Below are positions 9,350 through 17,017 of a stretch of 64,000 nt of DNA, one piece after another. The position numbers were made by a program, and so were the translations under genes. The notes below the pieces were generated by a model, which did not search any database, was not told the DNA's origin, and saw nothing but the letters and a program-made list of their open reading frames with translations. The DNA comes from Edaphobacter sp. 4G125 (GTDB lineage: Bacteria > Acidobacteriota > Terriglobia > Terriglobales > Acidobacteriaceae), in the NCBI RefSeq assembly GCF_014274685.1, contig NZ_CP060393.1, positions 3,469,501-3,533,500 on the forward strand, written 5' to 3'. Within the stretch, counting starts at the first letter, position 1. Every line of letters begins with the position of its first letter.

Positions 9350-9380
9350 CCCATTCATGGAGCATCGCGACATGAGTGGG
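9350..9380. repeat. Imperfect palindrome (CCCATTCATG / CATGAGTGGG)
   Basis: Arms 9350-9359 and 9371-9380 pair over 10 bp with a single G-T, around an 11-base loop. The element follows GGGTGCC and resembles the GGGTGCCCCATTCAT-type intergenic repeats I associate with Acidobacteriaceae; that association is from memory. Only one copy was found in the window. Confidence 0.45.
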
Positions 9381-9420
9381 CGATTCGTGTCAGTATGGAT
9401 CCTCCGCTGCTCACTTGAAG

Positions 9421-9464
9421 TGTCATTTCGAGCGAAGTCCCGCAGGGGCGAAGTCGAGAAATCT
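9421..9464. repeat. REP-like interspersed palindrome, copy 2
   Basis: Same ends as the copy at 1770-1814: TGTCATTTC at the left and GAGAAATCT at the right, with ATTTC/GAAAT as inverted outer arms. The centre differs: it carries GCGAAGTC twice (9432-9439 and 9449-9456) around CCGCAGGG. Conserved ends with a variable centre fit a mobile or fast-evolving palindromic family. Confidence 0.55.
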
Positions 9465-9781
9465 CCGAATTTCATGGTGACCATTCGCAACAGACTACCC
9501 CTGTCAAGCCCGCATCCACCTCAACCAACACAAACAAAACGACTTACCCGTTGCGGATTCACCCCACCTCCTCCGCTATACTTGAAATAGAAGATTGGAC
9601 CAGATCCGCATCGCCGGAGTGCGGAGATTCCAGCGTCGAATGATCGAAGACCGAGTCTAATCTGGAAGTAGTCGGTTCGAACGCCTCCCGTAAAGCAATG
9701 GAATGAGGTACGGACTTAAGCCTATTATTTATAATACTTTGCACGAAATAGACGGGGGGAGGGTCTCCAGGAAGAATCGCG

Positions 9782-10918
9782 ATGCAGCCTGATCTCAACA
9801 ATCCGAACCAGGAGACGATCGCTGTCGCCATGTCTGGAGGAGTCGACTCCTCCACGGTCGCGGCCATTCTGCGATCTCAGGGGCACCCTCTTGTCGGCCT
9901 TACCCTCCAGCTCTGGAACCAGCGCCGCCTCGCTGGAAAGGAAGGCATGCCCGAGGCCGTCAAGGGACGTTGTTGCTCCCTCGACGATGTCTACGACGCT
10001 CGCGCCGTAGCCGAGCAACTCGACATCCCCTACTATGTCGTCAACCAGCAGGACCGCTTCGAGGCCGATGTCGTCCGTCCCTTCGTTAACGAGTATCTAC
10101 ACGGGCGCACGCCAATCCCCTGCACCCTTTGCAACAACCATCTCAAGTTCGACCAACTCCTACTCACCGCGCGCCAGATCGGCGCCGACCGCATCGCCAC
10201 CGGCCACTACGCCCGCAATCACTACGATGAAGCTCGTGGCCGTTGGATCCTCTCGCGCCCGGCAGACTATACGAAGGACCAGACTTATTTCCTGTTTGGT
10301 CTGACACAAGAACAGCTCTCCCGCACTCTCTTCCCTCTGGGAGAGATGCAGAAGCCCGCTGTTCGCCAGATCGCCGAAGACCAGGGCCTCTATGTCGCCC
10401 AGAAGCCCGACTCGCAGGAGATCTGCTTCATCCCCAATGGGGATTACAGCACCTTCCTCAAGGCTTACCTCGACGAACAGAATGAGGAGATGCCTGACCT
10501 CTCTGGCGAGCTCGTGTCCACCTCCGGCGAGGTGCTCGGCCACCACCAGGGAATCCACAGCTTCACTGTCGGCCAGCGCAAGGGCCTCGGCGTCTCATCG
10601 CCGAACCCGCTCTACGTCCTCGCCATCCACCCGGACTCGCACCAGGTCACAGTCGGTCCCGATGAGGGTCTGCTCACTCGCAACCTCACCGCCAACCGCC
10701 TCAACTGGATCTCGGTCCCGGGCCTCGCCGAAGGCGAAGAACTCCGCGTCACTGCCAAGATTCGCCATCGCCACACACCCGCCCCCGCCACCCTCATCGG
10801 AGCAGGCGACGATCTCGTACGCGCCGTCTTCGACGAGCCGCAGCGAGCGATCACCCCCGGCCAGGCCGCCGTCTTCTACCAGGAAGACGAGGTCGTTGGA
10901 GGCGGCTGGATCATCTAG
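9782..10918 (+). CDS. mnmA: tRNA-specific 2-thiouridylase MnmA
   Basis: Inserts sulfur at C2 of the wobble uridine 34 of tRNA-Lys, -Glu and -Gln, working in the cytosol with a sulfur relay. The 378-residue protein shows the PP-loop ATP-binding motif AMSGGVDSS near residue 16, and the two reaction cysteines: Cys117 in IPCTLCNNHLKF (nucleophile position) and Cys215 in SQEICFIPNGDY, which form the transient disulfide/persulfide. Between them lie the tRNA-recognition segment GHYARN and the KDQTYFLFGL motif, and the C-terminal beta-barrel ends the protein (TVGQRKGLG, PGQAAVFY). The central WNQRRLAGKEG...GRCCSLDDVYDAR segment is an expanded version seen in several phyla. ATG 9782 is preceded by AGGAAG. 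It is a single-gene unit. Confidence 0.96.
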   Translation: MQPDLNNPNQETIAVAMSGGVDSSTVAAILRSQGHPLVGLTLQLWNQRRLAGKEGMPEAVKGRCCSLDDVYDARAVAEQLDIPYYVVNQQDRFEADVVRPFVNEYLHGRTPIPCTLCNNHLKFDQLLLTARQIGADRIATGHYARNHYDEARGRWILSRPADYTKDQTYFLFGLTQEQLSRTLFPLGEMQKPAVRQIAEDQGLYVAQKPDSQEICFIPNGDYSTFLKAYLDEQNEEMPDLSGELVSTSGEVLGHHQGIHSFTVGQRKGLGVSSPNPLYVLAIHPDSHQVTVGPDEGLLTRNLTANRLNWISVPGLAEGEELRVTAKIRHRHTPAPATLIGAGDDLVRAVFDEPQRAITPGQAAVFYQEDEVVGGGWII

Positions 10919-10966
10919 TTTTCAGTTTGCTATTCCGAAACGTACCCGGGGAAGAATCTGCTTTTT

Positions 10967-11515
10967 TTACAGACCATCTTCACCGTAATGCGATGAAGAT
11001 CGGTGATTTCTGCCACCGAACAGCACATCGAGCCCGGCCTTGAGCCCGTTCATCAGGCCGTGGAACTCGCGCACCGGAGCCTGAACACCCCGCTGAATAC
11101 CGGTCGCAATTCCGGCCGTCGTATCCAGAACCGTGGTCACCATATCGTCGACGCGGGCCGTCTGCGCACGTGCACGCTGATTAACCTCTGAGATCGTCGA
11201 ATCGAAATCAGCAGCCTTGGCGCGAACGACATGACTTGTCTCCACGAGATTCTCAGTGAGGATTTGGAGCTTGGGCCGCAGCTCGCGCACCATACCCTGC
11301 GCCTCATCGATCACGGGCAAGGTCTTCGCACGGACTTCTTCGGCGATCGCGAGAAGCTGCTTTCTTGCCTTGTAAGCGCCGTATGCGGCTCCGATAACCA
11401 CTGCCGCCTGAGCGACCATCGCGATTGCAACCATGGCAACAAAGAACATCAAAAGCCGCGAGTTTCCGGATGAGAGCGAACCCGGATCCTCGAGCCACAT
11501 TCCCAAGATCGTCAT
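10967..11515 (-). CDS. Membrane-anchored coiled-coil protein (DUF948-like)
   Basis: 182 residues starting at an ATG (11515) with GAGGAG seven bases upstream. One transmembrane helix at about residues 22-48 (LLMFFVAMVAIAMVAQAAVVIGAAY) is followed by a long charged helical region (ARKQLLAIAEEVRAKTLPVIDEAQ...) that looks like a coiled coil, and a short polar tail. The layout resembles DUF948 general-stress proteins, though I cannot confirm membership. The neighbouring YtxH-like gene is 62 bases upstream on the same strand; the two probably form one stress-related envelope operon, as YtxH and DUF948 proteins often sit together. Confidence 0.7.
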   Translation of the reverse strand: MTILGMWLEDPGSLSSGNSRLLMFFVAMVAIAMVAQAAVVIGAAYGAYKARKQLLAIAEEVRAKTLPVIDEAQGMVRELRPKLQILTENLVETSHVVRAKAADFDSTISEVNQRARAQTARVDDMVTTVLDTTAGIATGIQRGVQAPVREFHGLMNGLKAGLDVLFGGRNHRSSSHYGEDGL

Positions 11516-11577
11516 TAGCTTCTCCTCAAGACAGAACAAGGCAATCCGGCTCTCATGGCCGGATCGCCTTCAAAAAG

Positions 11578-11979
11578 CTACGAAGCGGAGGATTCCTGCT
11601 CCGTCCGGGTCGAGTTGGTATAAGCCTGCTTCCCGGCATCGACTGCGGCAGCAACTTTATTCTGCTGCTCCTGCACGAGGCCCTTGCCCTTCTCGACGTA
11701 CTGCGACCACTGCGTGCGGCCGCGCTCATAGTACTCTTTGCCGCGGTCCACGTAATCGTTGAACTGCTGCTTACCCTGTTCCGCATACTCCGATGCACGT
11801 TCGCGTCCCTGCTGGGCATACTCCGCGGCTCGCTCCCTGGCATCCATCGCAGATGCCATCAGATCCTCGCGCGTCTCCTTGCCCGATTTTGGCGCATACA
11901 GAACGCCCACCAAGGCGCCAATGCCCAGCCCCGCAAGAAACCAACCCAATCCGCTTGCGCCGTTGTCGTTATCTGACAT
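11578..11979 (-). CDS. YtxH domain-containing protein
   Basis: 133 residues. The N-terminal GWFLAGLGIGALVGVLYAPKSGKETREDL is the YtxH signature: a Gly-rich membrane helix followed by APKSGKETR. The rest is a charged helical repeat with regularly spaced RERAxEYAxQGRE / YxxxGKxxY segments, roughly 11-residue periodicity, resembling LEA-like or apolipoprotein-like amphipathic helices. The family is linked to general stress in Bacillus; a molecular role is not established. ATG 11979 is preceded by GGAGACAGGCA. It leads a two-gene unit with the coiled-coil gene downstream. Confidence 0.85.
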   Translation of the reverse strand: MSDNDNGASGLGWFLAGLGIGALVGVLYAPKSGKETREDLMASAMDARERAAEYAQQGRERASEYAEQGKQQFNDYVDRGKEYYERGRTQWSQYVEKGKGLVQEQQNKVAAAVDAGKQAYTNSTRTEQESSAS

Positions 11980-12109
11980 TGCCTGTCTCCTTCTCTCTCG
12001 TAATCCCTGGGTACAAAACCCATACCTCGCCAGTTATAACGGGATATCCCATCCAGATTGAGAAACTTAATCGACCAGGACCGAAATAAACCGGCTTCGA
12101 AGATTGTAC

Positions 12110-12142
12110 GCCTGCCTAAGCAGGCATCCTAGGGTGGATGCC
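12110..12142. other. Two mutually exclusive hairpins in the YtxH / BON intergenic region
   Basis: Hairpin A is GCCTGC-CTAA-GCAGGC (12110-12125); hairpin B is GGCATCC-TAGGGT-GGATGCC (12123-12142). They share bases 12123-12125, so only one can form fully. They lie in the 364-base gap between the divergent YtxH gene and the BON lipoprotein gene, about 200 bases before the latter. No other gene-like signal was seen in that gap. Confidence 0.45.
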
Positions 12143-12343
12143 CGTTATGATCCTTTGGGTTGCGTCTCCATCTTTCCTCAGAACTTTCCGCTCTCTAAAG
12201 CGTCATATTTGTACGAGGAGCCCCTCCGGTCCCGAGTCAGAGTTTCGGTTCTCCCTCTAATATCTTCTGACCAACGGTTCGCTCCTTGATTTAGAGTCTT
12301 TGACAGCAGCCGGGCTTTTTCGCTGCACGAAAGAGATCGTCAG

Positions 12344-13459
12344 ATGAGCATTTACGCACTTCGTATTTCGACACGCACCTTCGCCGCCGTAACCGCTCTT
12401 TCGCTAGGCCTCGCATTGGCCGGCTGCAAGAGCACAACACCTGCGGCACCGGCCGTAGACGATGCCAGTCTGACGAACGCCGTGCAGGGCCGACTCTCCG
12501 GAGATTCGGCCCTGGCGAGCGAACCCATCCAGGCAGGCGTACAGAATGGCATCGTTACCCTGAATGGAACCGTCAGCAGCGAGGCAGCGCGGTCGCTTGC
12601 CGCTGCCGATGCAGCGCAGGTTAGCGGGATCAAGACCGTCGTCAACAACCTTTCGGTCCAGGCGCCCGCTCCTGTCGCCGAAACTCCTGCACCCCCGCCG
12701 GTCATGGAACCAAGATCAAGAAGGCCCGCGCCAAAGCCCGTTGAGAGGCAGCGATCCGCTCCGGCACCGATTGAGCGTCCACAGGTAGCGCAGACTGCTC
12801 CGCCTCCCACGCCGGCTCCAGCGCCCGCACCGGTTCCTGCTCCTCCGCCACCTCCAGCCTTCAAAAATGTGACGGTCCCTTCTGGAACTACCATTCCGGT
12901 CCGGATTACCCAGACGCTTAGCAGCGCAAATGCTCAGGTTGGCCAGACCTTTTCGGGGACAGTAGCAACCGACATCATGGCAGATGGTCTGGTCGCAATT
13001 CGCCAGGGTACCGGAGTCAGTGGTCGCGTCTCAGCAGTCCAGGAGGCGGCGCACTATAAAGGAAACTCCCTGCTCAGCATCGAGCTAGTCAGCCTCGACC
13101 GCCGCGGCGACTCACTTGCTGTCTCAACCCAGCCCTACAGCGTTGAGGGCAAGGGACGTGGCAAGAACACCGCAGCCAAGGTTGGCGGCGGCGCAGCGAT
13201 CGGTGCAATCATCGGCGCAATCGCCGGAGGCGGCAAGGGCGCAGCGATCGGGTCAGCAGCCGGTGCCGGCATCGGAGCTGGAGCTAACACGGTCACTCGT
13301 GGTGAGCAGGTGCAGATCCCCTCCGAAAGCCTGGTCAACTTCTCTCTGACCAATACCATCTCGATCCGGGTTCCAACATCGGACACACTCAGCACACATG
13401 GCAGCGGACAGCGACGGCGTCCAATGAACCCACCCTCGGACGATCAACAGCCACAGTAA
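12344..13459 (+). CDS. BON-domain lipoprotein with Pro-rich linker and glycine-zipper domain
   Basis: 371 residues. The N-terminus ends in a lipobox LALAGC (Cys28), so it is likely lipid-anchored in the periplasm or outer membrane. Residues about 40-105 form a BON domain (LTNAVQGRLSGDSAL...VQNGIVTLNGTVSSEAARSLA...VVNNL), a phospholipid-contacting module. A Pro/Ala-rich linker follows (about 105-175). The C-terminal half begins with VPSGTTIPVRI and includes a Gly/Ala-rich zipper (GGGAAIGAIIGAIAGGGKGAAIGSAAGAG) that could insert in membranes. This combination is one I associate with Acidobacteria. The role is probably envelope integrity; no enzyme motif is visible. A strong terminator follows at 13497. 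Confidence 0.8.
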   Translation: MSIYALRISTRTFAAVTALSLGLALAGCKSTTPAAPAVDDASLTNAVQGRLSGDSALASEPIQAGVQNGIVTLNGTVSSEAARSLAAADAAQVSGIKTVVNNLSVQAPAPVAETPAPPPVMEPRSRRPAPKPVERQRSAPAPIERPQVAQTAPPPTPAPAPAPVPAPPPPPAFKNVTVPSGTTIPVRITQTLSSANAQVGQTFSGTVATDIMADGLVAIRQGTGVSGRVSAVQEAAHYKGNSLLSIELVSLDRRGDSLAVSTQPYSVEGKGRGKNTAAKVGGGAAIGAIIGAIAGGGKGAAIGSAAGAGIGAGANTVTRGEQVQIPSESLVNFSLTNTISIRVPTSDTLSTHGSGQRRRPMNPPSDDQQPQ

Positions 13460-13496
13460 CCGAAATAGTTTTTCCAGCATCCTAGCATTTAAATAC

Positions 13497-13528
13497 GAGC
13501 GGGCTTATGGAAGGCCCGCTCTTTTATT
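13497..13528 (+). terminator. Rho-independent terminator after the BON lipoprotein gene
   Basis: Perfect 8-bp GC-rich stem GAGCGGGC (13497-13504) with GCCCGCTC (13514-13521), 9-base loop, followed by TTTTATT. Confidence 0.85.
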
Positions 13529-13629
13529 CCTCGTCGCTGTCTTTGGTGTAGACTCGAACTCTCGAGTCGGCAAAACCCGAGAAAAACGAGGCAACTTCAC
13601 CATCGCTTACCGAGCGCGAGGTATCTGTC

Positions 13630-15441
13630 TTGACCCAGGCATCGACCAACTCTGCCTCCACGAAGCAGCCAAAAGGTTATCTCACGTTCACGCTGCATGC
13701 TCATCTTCCCTATGTAGTCCATCATGGAACCTGGCCGCATGGCATGGAGTGGCTCCACGAAGCTGCCGCCGAGACTTATCTTCCTCTGCTCCGCGTTTTG
13801 CGCAATCTGGAACGAGACAGAATCCGGTTTCAATGCAATCTGAATCTTTCCCCCATTCTCCTCGAACAACTTTCACACCCAACGTTTATCGCGGAGTTCC
13901 CCAAATATCTTGAGCGAAAGATCGTCGCCGCACGCGAAGATGAAGCCTTCTTCATCCAGTCCGGCGAATCTCATCTTGCGGAGACTGCACGCTTCTGGCA
14001 TCGCTTTTTTGCTCAGGCGCTGGAAGATTTTCGCGCTCTCAATGGAGATATCGTCTCCGGCTTCCGACACTTCAACGATATTGGCCTGATCGAAGTGATC
14101 ACCTGCGGCGCAACCCACGGCTTCATGCCGTTGCTGGGAACAGACGAGAGTGTACGCGCCCAGATCCGCACTGCGGTCAAAACTCATAAGCGTCACATGG
14201 GCCGTCATCCTCGCGGCATATGGGCTCCGGAGTGCGGCTACCGTCCCGCAGGATTCTGGAACTATCCCGTTGGCTTTGCCGATGGCTCATCAGCTCCTGC
14301 CGGTTTCGATCGCATTGGAGTGGAGCAAGCCCTCTCCGAGAGCGATATTGAATTTTTCTTTGTCGACACGCACCTGGTCGAAGAAGGACACCGTGTACCT
14401 TCGCCCTACGAGTTGCTCAATGGCGCAGTGCCCGTCGATGGGCCGACCATCGCTATGACTCATGGGGGCCATCGCTCTCTCTATCAACCGTACTATGTCG
14501 ATGGCCCCTACGATAAGCGTTACGCCGCGACGATCTTTCCACGCGACCCGCGCACCGGAATCCAGGTATGGTCAGGCGACTCCGGTTATCCCGGTGATGG
14601 AGTCTATCTCGACTTCCACAAGAAGCGCTGGCCCGGAGGCCATCGCTACTGGCGCGTCACCGGCCCCAAGGTCGACATGGGAGACAAACAGCCCTACTAT
14701 CCACAAGAAGCGGCTGAGCGGGTGAAATCGCATGCGTCTCACTTTGTCCATCTGGTCTACGAAGCGTTGAGGTCTGGCTTCAACGATTCGATTCCTCCTA
14801 TCCTCTGCGCACCTTTCGATGCTGAGCTCTTCGGCCATTGGTGGTTCGAAGGGCCAATGTGGCTGGAGGCTATTGCACGAACTCTGCACGACTACGACAC
14901 GGGAATCCAGATGATCTCCTGTGCGGAGTATCTCGACCTGTATCCCCGCGCAGGATTTATCTCTATGCCGGAAGGTTCCTGGGGAGCTGGTGGCCACAAT
15001 GAAGTGTGGATGAATCCAGAGACCAGCTGGACCTATACCCATATCTACCCGGCAGAGTTATTCACCCGCGAGGTCGCCAGTGGAAACCTCTGGCGAGATT
15101 CCGAGCTTGGCGGACGTATCGCCCGTCAGCTCTGCCGCGAGCTTCTTCTGCTCGAATCCTCAGACTGGCAATTCCTTATCACCACAGGAGCTGCCCGCGA
15201 CTACGCAGAAGCGCGCTTTGTGACGCACAACGATCAGTTCAATGAGGTGAAATTGTTCTGGCAGGCCTTTGAGTCCTCGGGACAGTTATCCTCAGATCAA
15301 GAAGAGCGCCTAACGGAGATCGAGCGCCGCGATGATGTCTTCCCGGACATCGATCCTAGCCTGTGGGCCACCAGCGCAAAGCAGGAAAGACATCAGCCAG
15401 AGGCTACTCCAGTGGTGACCAACAGCAGGCCCATGGCATAA
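13630..15441 (+). CDS. GH57-type 1,4-alpha-glucan branching enzyme
   Basis: Transfers alpha-1,4-glucan segments to form alpha-1,6 branches in glycogen-like polymers. The 603-residue protein has the GH57 N-terminal LTFTLHAHLPYV motif, the catalytic nucleophile Glu201 in GIWAPECGYRP, and the acid Asp (about residue 397) in CAPFDAELFGHWWFEGP. The C-terminal helical part belongs to the DUF1957 region found in GH57 branching enzymes. Length suits the 520-600 residue bacterial group. The start is a TTG (13630) with GAGG eight bases before; no ATG fits. A strong terminator separates it from the upstream gene, and the next gene starts 47 bases past its stop, so it may be transcribed with the membrane/methyltransferase operon. 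No other glycogen gene is in the window. Confidence 0.88.
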   Translation: MTQASTNSASTKQPKGYLTFTLHAHLPYVVHHGTWPHGMEWLHEAAAETYLPLLRVLRNLERDRIRFQCNLNLSPILLEQLSHPTFIAEFPKYLERKIVAAREDEAFFIQSGESHLAETARFWHRFFAQALEDFRALNGDIVSGFRHFNDIGLIEVITCGATHGFMPLLGTDESVRAQIRTAVKTHKRHMGRHPRGIWAPECGYRPAGFWNYPVGFADGSSAPAGFDRIGVEQALSESDIEFFFVDTHLVEEGHRVPSPYELLNGAVPVDGPTIAMTHGGHRSLYQPYYVDGPYDKRYAATIFPRDPRTGIQVWSGDSGYPGDGVYLDFHKKRWPGGHRYWRVTGPKVDMGDKQPYYPQEAAERVKSHASHFVHLVYEALRSGFNDSIPPILCAPFDAELFGHWWFEGPMWLEAIARTLHDYDTGIQMISCAEYLDLYPRAGFISMPEGSWGAGGHNEVWMNPETSWTYTHIYPAELFTREVASGNLWRDSELGGRIARQLCRELLLLESSDWQFLITTGAARDYAEARFVTHNDQFNEVKLFWQAFESSGQLSSDQEERLTEIERRDDVFPDIDPSLWATSAKQERHQPEATPVVTNSRPMA

Positions 15442-15488
15442 TTCTTTCTTCATCGCTGCCTTCTGCAGTTGGGTCATAGAATGAGAGC

Positions 15489-16310
15489 GTGACTGCGAAG
15501 GCGAAATCTCCTCTGGCGCTCTGGCATCTTCTCTCGCTCGACGCTCCAACAGTCGCCGTATTGTGGACGTGGTTCATCGCACGCGTGAATCATGTTCCCC
15601 TGCGCCTCCCTTCCCTCTTCGCTATGGCGGCAGCGGTATGGACGCTCTACGCTGCAGATCGCCTGCTGGATGCACAGTCGTCAGAGATTGGCCTACTGGA
15701 AGCACGGCATCACTTCCACCGGGAACATCGCAGCACCTTCATGGTTGGGATCGCCTGCGCTTCCATCCTTCTTGCGATTTTGTTGCCTCGTATTCCAGAA
15801 CAGGCAATCCGTCTTTATCTCATTCTCGGCGGGCTGGTCTTCGGCTATTTCGTCATCATTCATGCCACTCACAGCGCACATCGTCTTCCGAAGGAGATCG
15901 CCGTCGGCATATGCTTCGCCGCTGCAACCTTCATCCCAACAGTCGCTCGCGTTCCGTCGCTTCGACTGACGCTTCTGCCGCCGGCACTTTTATTGGCAGC
16001 GCTCTGCAGCCTAAATTGCCTGTTCATCTATGCGTGGGAACATACGCTTCCTTCCGGGCAAACTCCTCACCCTATTACGGCGGTCGCGCTTCGCCATCTG
16101 AAGCAACTTACCCTTACTGTAATTGCCGTCAGTGCAGCCCTGATTGGCATACACCATGAGGCTCCGTGGCCGCTTTATGCCTCCATTCTCATCTCAGCAA
16201 TAACCCTGTTCCTTCTGCATCGACGACATAGCAGGATGCCGGCAACCGAGCTGCGGGCGGCCGCAGATCTAGCATTGCTTACTCCACTTTTAATGGTGCC
16301 CTTCCTGTGA
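15489..16310 (+). CDS. Polytopic membrane protein, possibly UbiA-like prenyltransferase
   Basis: 273 residues with about eight predicted transmembrane helices. Two loops recall, weakly, the UbiA superfamily: YAADRLLDA after helix 2, in the place of the first Asp-rich motif, and RLPKEIAVGICFAAAT in the middle, similar to the KE-x-x-VG segment seen in some members. The usual NDxxDxxxD motif is not intact, so activity as a prenyltransferase is doubtful. The start is GTG 15489; the only nearby ATG (15481) runs into a stop. The stop overlaps the next gene's GTG by four bases (GTGA), so it is translationally coupled to a methyltransferase, a pairing that would suit quinone or lipid synthesis. Confidence 0.6.
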   Translation: MTAKAKSPLALWHLLSLDAPTVAVLWTWFIARVNHVPLRLPSLFAMAAAVWTLYAADRLLDAQSSEIGLLEARHHFHREHRSTFMVGIACASILLAILLPRIPEQAIRLYLILGGLVFGYFVIIHATHSAHRLPKEIAVGICFAAATFIPTVARVPSLRLTLLPPALLLAALCSLNCLFIYAWEHTLPSGQTPHPITAVALRHLKQLTLTVIAVSAALIGIHHEAPWPLYASILISAITLFLLHRRHSRMPATELRAAADLALLTPLLMVPFL

Positions 16311-16999
16311 GCACACCCTCCGGATTCGACCGTATCGCCAGACCTTATCGTCTGTTGGAATATCTCACGCTGGGTCAGCTGCTCGAGCGAACACGCCTCC
16401 ACTTTCTTCCATACCTCCTCACGGCCCGAAATGCTCTAGTCATTGGAGATGGAGACGGACGTTTTCTTACCCGGCTGTTTGCCGCAAACCCGAGCATTCG
16501 CGCCACCGCGATTGACGTCAGCGCTGAGATGCTGCGACTGTTGAGCAAAAGATGCACGGCCTATACAGATCGTCTATCGACCTGCCAAATTGACGCCCTG
16601 AAATTCATGCCTCCTGAAGACCAAAGCTATGATCTTGTCGTAACGCACTTCTTTCTCGATTGCCTTACGCAAACTGAGATTGAGGCATTGGTTACGCGCC
16701 TCACTCCTGCTCTTGCACCCGGTACGCTCTGGGTGGTTTCTGACTTTCGTGTTCCACCTGGCCTTCTCCGCTGGCCAGCGCAACTCTTCGTTCGCGGTCT
16801 CTATATCGCCTTCCGCATCCTTACAGGATTGCAGGCCACTCAGCTTCCTCATCACGCCTCAGCGCTTCAGTCCGCTGGATTTCGCCGCATTGAAAAACAG
16901 CTTTTTATGGCGGGGATTCTGACGACTGAATTGTGGCAGATCACAGACAACTCTGCGCAGCGCCACGCCACCTCTTGGAGGATTCCTGCATCCTATTGA
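16307..16999 (+). CDS. Class I SAM-dependent methyltransferase
   Basis: 230 residues. The Rossmann-like motif I is ALVIGDGDGRFLTRL (near residue 44), motif II has TAIDVSAEMLRL with the acidic residue for the ribose, and motif III/post-I is YDLVVTHFFLDCL followed by LAPGTLWVVSDF, matching the UbiE-like class. A hydrophobic patch near residues 155-175 (WPAQLFVRGLYIAFRIL) may hold it at the membrane. The start is GTG 16307, overlapping the previous stop. The substrate is not evident; given the upstream UbiA-like protein, a quinone or isoprenoid is one option. The peptidase gene begins 18 bases downstream. Confidence 0.8.
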   Translation: MSTPSGFDRIARPYRLLEYLTLGQLLERTRLHFLPYLLTARNALVIGDGDGRFLTRLFAANPSIRATAIDVSAEMLRLLSKRCTAYTDRLSTCQIDALKFMPPEDQSYDLVVTHFFLDCLTQTEIEALVTRLTPALAPGTLWVVSDFRVPPGLLRWPAQLFVRGLYIAFRILTGLQATQLPHHASALQSAGFRRIEKQLFMAGILTTELWQITDNSAQRHATSWRIPASY

Positions 17000-17017
17000 A
17001 AGGATTAGACCCCTGCT

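Larger units (their letters stand above)
9193..9781. other. Intergenic region with repeats, no gene seen
   Basis: About 590 bases between the divergent exported-protein gene and mnmA. It holds two palindromic elements (9350-9380 and 9421-9464, listed separately). Short open frames here have no ribosome-binding site or recognisable protein. An AT-rich tract (ATTATTTATAATACTTT, near 9724-9740) lies about 45-55 bases upstream of mnmA and contains a TATAAT-like hexamer, a reasonable mnmA promoter; AGGAAG precedes the mnmA ATG. Confidence 0.5.

Noticed and set aside
9640..9710. tRNA-like GGTTCGAA
   Set aside because: The flanking bases cannot form the T-stem or an acceptor stem.
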